Origin: Nevskia soli DSM 19509
GTDB taxonomy: Bacteria; Pseudomonadota; Gammaproteobacteria; Nevskiales; Nevskiaceae
Length of the DNA: 64,000 nucleotides
Reading direction: 5' to 3'
Assembly (NCBI RefSeq): GCF_000711955.1
Contig: NZ_KL544000.1
Span: forward strand, 68,738-132,737
How positions within the stretch are numbered: position 1 is the stretch's first letter; each line of letters opens with the position of its first letter. Of this stretch, positions 58,624-64,000 are shown piece by piece. The notes beneath the pieces are model-generated. The model made no database searches and had not been told where the DNA came from. It saw only the letters and a program-made list of their open reading frames with translations. The translations under genes were made by a program, and so were the position numbers.

Positions 58624-58670
58624 GTCGAAGTCCAATTGCCACTGTTGATGTGGAACTACCCAAGGCCTAG

Positions 58671-58722
58671 CCTGACCCAAGAGCTGCCAGTCACGACTGC
58701 CTGTTTCGGGCCGACCGCGGCC
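58671..58722. repeat. Island repeat, copy 2
   Basis: CCTGACCCAAGAGCTGCCAG, then TCACGACTGCCTGTTTCGGG and CCGACCGCGGCC. On the minus strand it ends 48 bp upstream of the ATG of the four-helix membrane protein. Confidence 0.7.
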
Positions 58723-58742
58723 TGCACCGAATTCAGTACCGA

Positions 58743-59228
58743 TCAACGGGAGCTCTTTGCTTTTGCTTGTTCAAGGGCGTCTTCCTTGGATGAGCCGATG
58801 AATACCATGCAAAGCAATCCAACAAGGATGGCAATGCCTTCGGACTTTCGGCCGCTTAGGTTCATGAGTCCCCATCCCAAGAAACTATTGAGCATCGCCA
58901 CCACAATCAGAGCAAACGCAATAAGTGCAATCACTTGTCGGTATGGCGCCAATCTCGATCTCACTCTTCTGCGCCAACTCGGCATGTCTTCATCGCTTTC
59001 GAGATGGCGTATCGAATATTCCAAGGCTTGCCGCTTTACTTCTTCCATGCGTAGCCGGGTTCGCTCAATGTCATCTGGCGTGATTTTCAATCCGCGATTT
59101 GTAAGCTCTTCCTCGGCGAGCCGTTTGGCTTCTGACAGGTAATCTTGTTCAAGAAACGCAATTTGAATAAGTTCATCCGTGCTTTTCTCGGCGTAGGCTG
59201 GGGCTGCAGACGTCGGGTTGAATTGCAT
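58743..59228 (-). CDS. Small membrane protein
   Basis: A 161-residue protein. The N-terminal 95 residues are helical and charged (STDELIQIAFLEQDYLSEAKRLAEEELTNRGL, in parts; a long coiled region follows). Two membrane helices come after (IALIAFALIVVAMLNSFLGWG and AILVGLLCMVFIGSS). The ATG is 10 bp downstream of repeat copy 3, GTTAGGC being the last bases before it. Unknown function. Confidence 0.65.
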   Translation of the reverse strand: MQFNPTSAAPAYAEKSTDELIQIAFLEQDYLSEAKRLAEEELTNRGLKITPDDIERTRLRMEEVKRQALEYSIRHLESDEDMPSWRRRVRSRLAPYRQVIALIAFALIVVAMLNSFLGWGLMNLSGRKSEGIAILVGLLCMVFIGSSKEDALEQAKAKSSR

Positions 59229-59238
59229 GGCGTTAGCC

Positions 59239-59289
59239 TAACCCAAAGCAGTCATTGGCGACGGGCCGGACAGGGCCGACAGCAGCCAG
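59239..59289. repeat. Island repeat, copy 3
   Basis: TAACCCAAAGCAGTCATTGG, CGACGGGCCGGACAGGGCCG and ACAGCAGCCAG. The copy closest to an integron-like core, with GTTAGGC on the minus strand before the next start codon. Confidence 0.75.
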
Positions 59290-59307
59290 GGCCGTGCGAT
59301 TACTGAG

Positions 59308-59685
59308 CTAAGCGTCATGTGCCCTTACCTTTTCGAGCGCCTTCCTTGCTGGGACATGAAGATACATCCATGGATGCGCCGCGAGCTTGGTCAAAGCCGC
59401 TTCATGTCTTTGAAGCATAGAGGCGGGGAATTCTGAGAGGACATTGGCAGCGGCCCACGGAGCATCCCCGGCATCATCTCCTTCTAGCGCAATGTTAATC
59501 AAGGACTGCAGAAGGTCGCCGTCGGCATGGTGAGCGAGAAAATAAGCTTCGGCTGCTTCAGCAGTTGTCTTGGACGTAGTACAGATCAGGAGTTGGCGCA
59601 GATTCGCCTCGTCTTCGTGCCCCTTTGCCAGGGACGCCGAAAGGTTGGCGAGTTGCCATTGAAGGTAGCTGTCACGGTCGCTCAC
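59308..59685 (-). CDS. Small HEAT-like protein
   Basis: A 125-residue soluble protein, from the GTG at 59685 (VSDRDSYLQWQLANLSASL). Its helices, such as TTAEAAEAYFLAHHADGDLLQSLINIAL and APWAAANVLSEFPASM, and the final ALTKLAAHPWMYLHVPARKALEKVRA, resemble short HEAT-type repeats, as in small immunity-type proteins. A longer start (59736) would overlap the next gene. Function unknown. Confidence 0.6.
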   Translation of the reverse strand: MSDRDSYLQWQLANLSASLAKGHEDEANLRQLLICTTSKTTAEAAEAYFLAHHADGDLLQSLINIALEGDDAGDAPWAAANVLSEFPASMLQRHEAALTKLAAHPWMYLHVPARKALEKVRAHDA

Positions 59686-59701
59686 TTGGCTCTCGATGCC
59701 G

Positions 59702-59974
59702 TTAGCCGAACTGTTCCACTGGTTCCGGCTTCTCATCTCGCTTCCAGATCCGTATCACCTTCATTTCGTGATCGATTTGAACCCAGATGGGGGTGTTCGG
59801 CATCCGCAAATCCAGAGGAAACAGTTCGACCGGAACATCGTGTGGAGCACCACCCTGAGCCAAGCCTTGGCCTGCCGCCACTAGGATTCGCAGTTCCCCT
59901 GACTTCAAGCAGGCGAAAACGACCGCGGGTACCTGTTTGTACAGGTCCGGCCAGCCCTTTAGCCTGATGCCCAT
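59702..59974 (-). CDS. Small hypothetical protein
   Basis: A 90-residue protein starting MGIRLKGWPDLYKQVPAVVF. A beta-rich pattern follows (LKSGELRILVAAGQG, VPVELFPLDLRMP, IWVQIDHEMKVIRIWKRDE), ending PEPVEQFG. Its start is 11 bp downstream of repeat copy 4 on the minus strand, and its stop nearly abuts the start of the HEAT-like gene. Unknown function. Confidence 0.6.
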   Translation of the reverse strand: MGIRLKGWPDLYKQVPAVVFACLKSGELRILVAAGQGLAQGGAPHDVPVELFPLDLRMPNTPIWVQIDHEMKVIRIWKRDEKPEPVEQFG

Positions 59975-59984
59975 TGCATTAGCG

Positions 59985-60033
59985 TACCTGAAAGCCGTCA
60001 TCCCCGGCCGGCCGGTATGGGCCGACAGCACGC
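59985..60033. repeat. Island repeat, copy 4
   Basis: TACCTGAAAGCCGTCATCCC, then CGGCCGGCCGGTATGGGCCG and ACAGCACGC. Lies 11 bp upstream (minus strand) of the start of the gene at 59702-59974 and just after the stop of the TetR gene. Confidence 0.75.
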
Positions 60034-60059
60034 GTTCGGTGCGCCAGCCCGAACCGGCG

Positions 60060-60644
60060 CTAATCTCGCGCGGCGGTTGTTGATGCCAGCCACTGAAGGA
60101 TTTGTCGCTCAGCATAACCTTTAGGGATGCCCCTGACCTGGATGGCATGTAGCGAAAAGCTGCCGAGGATCATCGCCAGCAGCGCCGACGCCCGTTCTGC
60201 CGGCTCCCCCGAACCGGCCTCCTCAAACAGGGCTGACAACCGGCCGAAGTCACTGGCCAGCCATTTGGCAACACGGCTCCGTATTTCAGGCTGAGCCATC
60301 GCATCAGCAATGATGCTCACCCAGGCCTTTACTTGCGTATTGTCCGACTTCGGTCCGAGCCCGACGCGAGAGGCCACAAAGGCGTTCAGGCGCTCCATCG
60401 CCGTACTACCTTCTTGAATCGCCTCGGAAAAACGACGTTCCGCCTGCTGAATGAGCTGATCTACGAGTTCGAGCAGGATTTCCTGCTTGTTGTGGAAGTG
60501 ATAGTGCACCAGTCCGGGGGCTAACCCGGCCCGCGCGGCAATGGATTTGGTGCTGGCACGCTCATAGCCCAACTCAGCCATCTCCAGCAGGAGGGCGTCG
60601 ATGATCTGTTGGCGGCGCGTCTCGGTGTTCGGCTTGCGTCCCAT
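60060..60644 (-). CDS. TetR-family regulator
   Basis: A 194-residue repressor. The helix-turn-helix (about 10-55) reads IIDALLLEMAELGYERASTKSIAARAGLAPGLVHYHFHNKQE. The effector domain has the pattern of TetR_C_6/BetI-type proteins. It is divergent from an HD-domain phosphohydrolase, and the intergenic region holds two inverted copies of a 21-bp site, one over each promoter, so it is very likely the regulator of both. Confidence 0.88.
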   Translation of the reverse strand: MGRKPNTETRRQQIIDALLLEMAELGYERASTKSIAARAGLAPGLVHYHFHNKQEILLELVDQLIQQAERRFSEAIQEGSTAMERLNAFVASRVGLGPKSDNTQVKAWVSIIADAMAQPEIRSRVAKWLASDFGRLSALFEEAGSGEPAERASALLAMILGSFSLHAIQVRGIPKGYAERQILQWLASTTAARD

Positions 60645-60652
60645 TGACTCAA

Positions 60653-60673
60653 TAGTTGGTTAGTGACCCAATA
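60653..60673. promoter_or_regulatory. TetR operator, left copy
   Basis: TAGTTGGTTAGTGACCCAAT and the next base. An inverted near-copy lies at 60712-60732; the two differ at a few bases. Placed 9 bp before the TetR start. Confidence 0.6.
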
Positions 60674-60711
60674 AATATTGCACCTGCAGATGCCGTTGTG
60701 TAAACTGCATA

Positions 60712-60732
60712 TATTGGTCACACACCCAACTA
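60712..60732. promoter_or_regulatory. TetR operator, right copy
   Basis: TATTGGTCACACACCCAACT and the next base, the complement-oriented partner of the copy at 60653-60673. It ends 2 bp before the ATG of the HD-domain gene. Confidence 0.6.
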
Positions 60733-60734
60733 AC

Positions 60735-61361
60735 ATGATGAAATCGAATGCGCTGCTTCAGTCATGGGACGCCCTGTGTGCCCGCGCAGAGATGATAGGC
60801 GGGCATGACCTCGGCCTGGACCTGCTGAACTGCTACTCCGAGCCGCATCGGGTCTACCACAATGTCGAACATCTGGCTTCTGTTATCGATTTGCTGACCC
60901 AGGCGGAAGCGAACGACCGCCTGATAATGGCGGCGTGGTTTCACGATGCCATCTATCGGCCCGGTGCCACAGACAACGAGGCGCGGAGCGCAGACATGGC
61001 CCGCCGACGGCTGCGCGCCTTGGGGTGCTCTCCAGCTTCGATCAAAGCGGTGTGCGACGCAGTCCTGGCCACGGCGTCGCACCGATCGCAAGACAACGAT
61101 GTCGCTGCTCTGCTGGATGCGGACCTCTCCATTCTAGGAACCTCCGCAGAAGCCTATCGAGCATACGCCGCCGCCATTCGAAAAGAGTTCCATGATGTGC
61201 CCGCAGCGGTCTTCCGGGCAGGGCGCCTGGCATTCATCGAAGCGATGCTGAAGCGCCCCAACATCTATGAGACGACGTTCTTCCGGCAGCACTTCGAAGT
61301 ACCCGCGCGCAAGAACCTTGAAGCAGAGGCCGATCTGCTGAGGACAACCTCCAGTGATTAA
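60735..61361 (+). CDS. HD-domain phosphohydrolase (COG4339-like)
   Basis: A 208-residue protein. The HD metal site is visible: YHNVEHLASVIDLL (His for the first ligand), AAWFHDAIYRPG (HD pair) and later Asp in AALLDADLSILG. This is the pattern of the predicted metal-dependent HD phosphohydrolases of COG4339, probably acting on nucleotides or related phosphates; exact reaction is not known. Start at ATGATG 60735. Its 3-prime end overlaps the next gene by 8 bp. It is controlled by the divergent TetR protein by position. Confidence 0.85.
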   Translation: MMKSNALLQSWDALCARAEMIGGHDLGLDLLNCYSEPHRVYHNVEHLASVIDLLTQAEANDRLIMAAWFHDAIYRPGATDNEARSADMARRRLRALGCSPASIKAVCDAVLATASHRSQDNDVAALLDADLSILGTSAEAYRAYAAAIRKEFHDVPAAVFRAGRLAFIEAMLKRPNIYETTFFRQHFEVPARKNLEAEADLLRTTSSD

Positions 61362-61926
61362 GAACACCCTGAGTCGTCGTGCCCCAGCCCTGGCCGTTGC
61401 CGTGTTGATTGCATTGGTGATGATCGTCATCGCCGGACGTCATCCAGATCACCAGCAATTTGTGGTCCCGCTCGGCTTTCTTGCGATAGCCGTGTGTCTC
61501 GGTCCTTTCGCCACGGCCAATGCTCATGCGCGCAAGATCATCCCTGTGAGCGTGAAGGCATCCGGCAGATCAGTGAGCAGCGACCGAGTGGAATTCGATG
61601 GCGAATGGATTAGAAGCCATCGCGGTCGCCTAGAAGAAGCGGTGCGGTGGGATGACTTGTCGGAGATCGCTATCGTCACCACGGATGCGGGGCCTTGGTG
61701 TGAGGACGCCTATTGGTTGCTGGTTGGCAAAACGCGGGGCTGCGCTATCGCAAATGGCGCGGAAGGACTTCAGTTGTTGATCCCGCGACTGCAGCAGCTT
61801 GCGGGGTTCGACAACGAAGCCGTTGTTCGCGCCATGGGTTGCACTTCAAACAATGCCTTCCGGCTTTGGAAGCGCGGTGAGAATCAGCGGATCTCTGCTG
61901 ATAGATCGCCCCGGGACCGAATTTGA
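61354..61926 (+). CDS. Membrane-anchored PH-like protein
   Basis: A 190-residue protein starting with GTG inside the end of the HD gene, so translation is coupled. Two membrane helices (ALAVAVLIALVMIVIAG; PLGFLAIAVCLGPFA) are followed by a cytoplasmic domain with the pattern WIRSHRGRLEEAVRWDDLSE, IVTTDAGPWCEDAYWLLVG, LQQLAGFDNEAVVRAMGC. This looks like a PH-like domain found in many uncharacterised proteins, often in accessory regions. It ends at repeat copy 5. Confidence 0.65.
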   Translation: MIKNTLSRRAPALAVAVLIALVMIVIAGRHPDHQQFVVPLGFLAIAVCLGPFATANAHARKIIPVSVKASGRSVSSDRVEFDGEWIRSHRGRLEEAVRWDDLSEIAIVTTDAGPWCEDAYWLLVGKTRGCAIANGAEGLQLLIPRLQQLAGFDNEAVVRAMGCTSNNAFRLWKRGENQRISADRSPRDRI

Positions 61927-61930
61927 AGAC

Positions 61931-61979
61931 GCCGATAGCGGACATTCGCGACCGGCAGGTATGGGCCGTAAGCCGCCAG
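61931..61979. repeat. Island repeat, copy 5
   Basis: GCCGATAGCGGACATTCGCG, ACCGGCAGGTATGGGCCGTA and AGCCGCCAG. Lies between convergent genes, 5 bp after the stop of the PH-like gene. Confidence 0.7.
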
Positions 61980-61988
61980 CCACTAGCG

Positions 61989-62372
61989 TTAATTAGGCGC
62001 AGGTTCATGAAGAAGCTCCAAGAGAGCAAGTGCGCTTGGGGCCGCAACGCTTGATGACTTCGAAATTGCAATGACTTCGGGCTCCAGGCTGGCGATGCGC
62101 TGGCGAAGCTCACGGGCGAGCTGTTCGCCGGATTCGGACTCAAAGGACCCATATAGGTCGATCATCGCTTCAAGTGCGGCACGCTGCGCCCATGGCGCAG
62201 AGGAATTGATGACAGGTTCAAGGCCATCAACAAGCGTCAGCGCCGAAGGTCCGTAAGTACCAGCATGATTGTTCCCGGCAGCCCATAAGAGCGCATCACA
62301 GGCGCGCTTACTGGATTCCTCCGTACATGCCTTGGCACACGCGGCGACTGCGGCATCGATGGATTCGGGCAT
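61989..62372 (-). CDS. Small HEAT-like protein
   Basis: A 127-residue soluble helical protein: AAVAACAKACTEESSKRACDALLWAAGNN, then TYGPSALTLVDGLEPVI, WAQRAALEAMIDLYGSFE and a long helix EQLARELRQRIASLEP. Short HEAT-like hairpins as in immunity proteins. Repeat copy 6 lies 33 bp upstream of the ATG. Unknown role. Confidence 0.6.
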   Translation of the reverse strand: MPESIDAAVAACAKACTEESSKRACDALLWAAGNNHAGTYGPSALTLVDGLEPVINSSAPWAQRAALEAMIDLYGSFESESGEQLARELRQRIASLEPEVIAISKSSSVAAPSALALLELLHEPAPN

Positions 62373-62404
62373 GGGCTCGGGGACGGTGGCCGAAAAACTT
62401 AGGC

Positions 62405-62453
62405 TACCCTAAAACAGTCATTCGCGGCGGTCCGTAACGGGCCGGCTGCTGCC
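62405..62453. repeat. Island repeat, copy 6
   Basis: TACCCTAAAACAGTCATTCG, CGGCGGTCCGTAACGGGCCG and GCTGCTGCC. Upstream of the HEAT-like gene on the minus strand. Confidence 0.75.
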
Positions 62454-62464
62454 TGACGCCACCT

Positions 62465-62812
62465 CTATCGGTATCCATATACAACAGCAGTGCCATCTTC
62501 GACGATAACCTCAAGTCCCGCTGCCTTCGCTGCGCCGACCACTGGCTCTACGTTGTGCGACCGAACCCACTCAATGTAAATGAACGGGTACGGCGCCATG
62601 TGGTTTCCCTCGATGTACCCGGGAACCGGCATCCAGAGCACACCACATTGGACGGGTCTTTCGTCGTCAATAAATTTGAATTCGAGAGCGATTCGCGCAT
62701 TTTTAAACTCCGAGAAGAACTCGCCCCACTTCGTGTCGTTCGCGAGCCCGCCCAAATTGCGGCGCGCAATGATTTTGCGCGCCTGCTCCTTGAAGTCCTT
62801 TCTGTCACTCAT
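62465..62812 (-). CDS. DUF6678 family protein
   Basis: A 115-residue soluble protein: MSDRKDFKEQARKIIARRNLG is the conserved DUF6678 N-terminus, NDTKWGEFFSEFKNARI and FKFIDDERPVQCGVLWMPVPGYIEG follow, with the end IEWVRSHNVEPVVGAAKAAGLEVIVEDG (in parts). DUF6678 proteins are often in polymorphic toxin or accessory neighbourhoods; function unknown. Repeat copy 7 lies 10 bp upstream of the ATG. Confidence 0.8.
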   Translation of the reverse strand: MSDRKDFKEQARKIIARRNLGGLANDTKWGEFFSEFKNARIALEFKFIDDERPVQCGVLWMPVPGYIEGNHMAPYPFIYIEWVRSHNVEPVVGAAKAAGLEVIVEDGTAVVYGYR

Positions 62813-62822
62813 GGGGATAGGC

Positions 62823-62869
62823 TACCTGAAAGCGGTCACTGACGACCGTCCGCAAGGGGCCGACATAAG
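62823..62869. repeat. Island repeat, copy 7
   Basis: TACCTGAAAGCGGTCACTGA, CGACCGTCCGCAAGGGGCCG and ACATAAG. Lies 10 bp upstream (minus strand) of the DUF6678 start. Confidence 0.78.
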
Positions 62870-62984
62870 ACATCTGCTCGGCATCACAGCCTACTGACCC
62901 GCTTAGGCGGAAGTGCCGGCCATACGCCCGGCACGCCGTAGTGAGCGTCGATTTCCACTTCGTAGTGGGTGCCCAACGCGGAGC

Positions 62985-63587
62985 TCAGCCAGCCGCGCGC
63001 ATCTTGCGCGGCTTGGCTGCAGCATTGTGTTGGGCAGACTTGATGACGTCGGGAACGCACTTGCTCAGTGCCTCCCGTAGCGCCGCGCCCACGATCTTCG
63101 GGCTCGACTCCAGCGGGATGCTGGACTTGAAGTCCCTGCCAAGACCCTCCCATGCCTCGCCCCTTCGCTTGATAGTGGGAGTGAATATGATGTTGCCATT
63201 CCGGGCTGCCACTCCACAGGATGCCATGCGCTGAAATAGGCGTTTGCGATCTTTGATGCCAGTCACTGCCACCATCTTCGAGACCCAAGCGCTCCAGTGC
63301 TGTTCGTAGTTGACCCTAAACTCCTTGGCCTCTTCCGAAAGCAAGAAACGACTAGCGGCAAGGGCGCCAAGCAACGTTTCGCCAAGCGTCGCATCGTCCG
63401 CATCAGGCTGTAGAAAGCAATGGAAGGCATCGGGATCGACATGCAAGAGACCTCGACCTGATTCGCTTGCCACAATAATTGCTTCGGACACAGCTTGGAC
63501 TCTGGCTCGCTTGCCCTGCCGCTCTTCATACTCGTCGTCGAGAATTCGCCGATTCACGATGTCTCGCTTTTTGAATAGGCCAAACAC
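62985..63587 (-). CDS. Immunity-like protein of unknown family
   Basis: A 200-residue soluble protein starting with GTG at 63587 (VFGLFKKRDIVNRRILDDEYEERQG, in parts). FHCFLQPDADDATLGETLLGALAASRFL and the middle YEQHWSAWVSKMVAVTGIKDRKRLFQ recall contact-dependent inhibition immunity proteins (CdiI) and similar families, but no sure match. A longer start at 63611 (ATG) is possible. The body ends KSAQHNAAAKPRKMRAAG with a basic tail. Confidence 0.6.
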   Translation of the reverse strand: MFGLFKKRDIVNRRILDDEYEERQGKRARVQAVSEAIIVASESGRGLLHVDPDAFHCFLQPDADDATLGETLLGALAASRFLLSEEAKEFRVNYEQHWSAWVSKMVAVTGIKDRKRLFQRMASCGVAARNGNIIFTPTIKRRGEAWEGLGRDFKSSIPLESSPKIVGAALREALSKCVPDVIKSAQHNAAAKPRKMRAAG

Positions 63588-63611
63588 TACTGATTCCTGT
63601 TTAACGCCCAA

Positions 63612-63759
63612 CGCCAGGTGGACGGATCAACAGCGGCAAATAATTGGTGCATTTGGGCGGTTCTCCTCGGACGAGTGCGCTGCAACGTATTGATTTCGTA
63701 AGCCCGTCGGCACTGCCACCGAATTGGACCGCAAGATCCATGTCTTCTAACGACCTACT
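63612..63759. other. Short non-coding stretch in the island
   Basis: 148 bp between the immunity-like gene and the broken small gene downstream. GCCCAAC near 63600 resembles half of an integron core site but has no partner. Nothing else is recognised. Confidence 0.4.
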
Positions 63760-63881
63760 CTACAACGCCTCAAACCCAGCCTTCCAGTACTGGCGCACAG
63801 TCCCATTGTCGCGTCCCTCAAACCGGCCATTGGCCAGTGACTCCTTCGAGCCGGCTGCGGCCAACTGTATTTATCATTCAT
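63760..63881 (-). pseudogene. Small gene with probable frameshift
   Basis: ATG at 63881 with a good ribosome site (AAGGAG) opens as MNDKYSWPQPA and then loses sense, while a second frame from 63864 to the stop at 63760 reads well: GSKESLANGRFEGRDNGTV then RQYWKAGFEAL. A single frameshift would join them into a 40-odd-residue protein whose G.....YWK.GFEA end resembles the ribosome-modulation-factor type of small protein. A sequencing error or a real mutation could explain it. Low certainty. Confidence 0.3.
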
Positions 63882-64000
63882 CGCGGAATCTCCTTGGATG
63901 ATGGTGGAGACGGCTTCGTCGCCAGTATGCGGTCAATTGCGAGTTGCATCTGGGAAATCGCTTCCTCGCGTTGCGCGCGAGATTTACCGAACCTCGGCAT
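63878..64000 (-). CDS. Small ORF at the window edge
   Basis: A 40-residue frame, MPRFGKSRAQREEAISQMQL then AIDRILATKPSPPSSKEIPR, whose ATG is the last codon of the window, so the true start may lie beyond. Its stop overlaps the ATG at 63881 as ATGA, which suggests translational coupling to the small gene downstream. Unknown function. Confidence 0.35.
   Translation of the reverse strand: MPRFGKSRAQREEAISQMQLAIDRILATKPSPPSSKEIPR

Noticed and set aside
62884..63288. Minus-strand frame overlapping the immunity-like gene
   Set aside because: Overlaps the better-supported frame at 62985-63587 and its sequence (Gly/His/Gln-rich) looks like a shadow.
57983..63700. Classical chromosomal integron (attC array)
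   Set aside because: The array looks cassette-like, but only copy 3 shows a GTTRRRY core (GTTAGGC) and the other copies break it; no IntI-type integrase is in the window. I report the repeats without calling attC.
1..64000. tRNA or rRNA genes
   Set aside because: No GTTCRANNC T-arm with matching acceptor stem or rRNA-like stretch was noticed; a covariance-model scan would be decisive.

Overview
The window is high-GC, densely coded DNA with the gene repertoire of a free-living Gram-negative gammaproteobacterium: a FimV/LysM-like envelope protein, lipoproteins with clear lipoboxes, a GGDEF-EAL protein, Fsr and TehA transporters, and many GST, thioesterase, SDR and crotonase enzymes. I would guess the Nevskiales/Xanthomonadales neighbourhood, from overall feel rather than from a diagnostic gene. 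No rRNA, tRNA, CRISPR array, phage structural gene or transposase was seen.

Layout. 1-2.3 kb: end of a MITE-like element, a GST divergent from a LysR regulator, and a small secreted protein. 2.9-5.1 kb: an AT-rich promoter island, a tiny acidic peptide gene and two paralogous proteins that each join a cupin-like body to a C-terminal HEAT-like tail; this is the best candidate here for an undescribed system, possibly a ribosomal peptide modification locus. 5.2-9.1 kb: a c-di-GMP phosphodiesterase with a defective GGDEF site, a cNMP-sensor/DUF1003 protein and a lipoprotein. 9.2-14.6 kb: a thioesterase coupled to a polytopic glycosyltransferase-like protein, GtrA, and a secreted SBBP beta-propeller protein. 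14.7-19.5 kb: a ClC antiporter with a nuclease-fold protein, thioesterase, GST and membrane proteins. 19.7-28.5 kb: threonine aldolase, repeats, enoyl-CoA hydratase, S15 esterase, an S24 repressor with its own promoter-operator, a hydrolase and an Fpg-like glycosylase.

29-43 kb: FadR-type regulator with a fatty-acid hydroxylase, phosphoesterase, FimV-like protein, Fur-box-controlled MntH, an SBF transporter, SDR and 2-hydroxyacid dehydrogenases, and an orphan Tdi1-type immunity protein. 43.5-57.8 kb: M20 peptidase, thioesterase/MarR pair, a TetR-DUF1348 operon with a perfect 35-bp operator, AraC-Fsr-TehA, EutBC without the rest of a eut operon, and an ICMT-like/HAD operon.

57.8-64 kb: an accessory island. 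It begins where an aldehyde dehydrogenase gene is reduced to its last ~42 codons. It then runs as an array of small, mostly minus-strand orphan genes (membrane proteins, HEAT-like, DUF6678, immunity-like, a TetR/HD-phosphohydrolase pair) punctuated by seven copies of a ~48-bp repeat that sits just upstream of start codons. A second repeat system, a MITE-like element with GAGCC ends and a TTA duplication, is scattered through 1-42 kb as three long copies and two solo ends; one long copy is inverted and carries a nested 105-bp inverted repeat.
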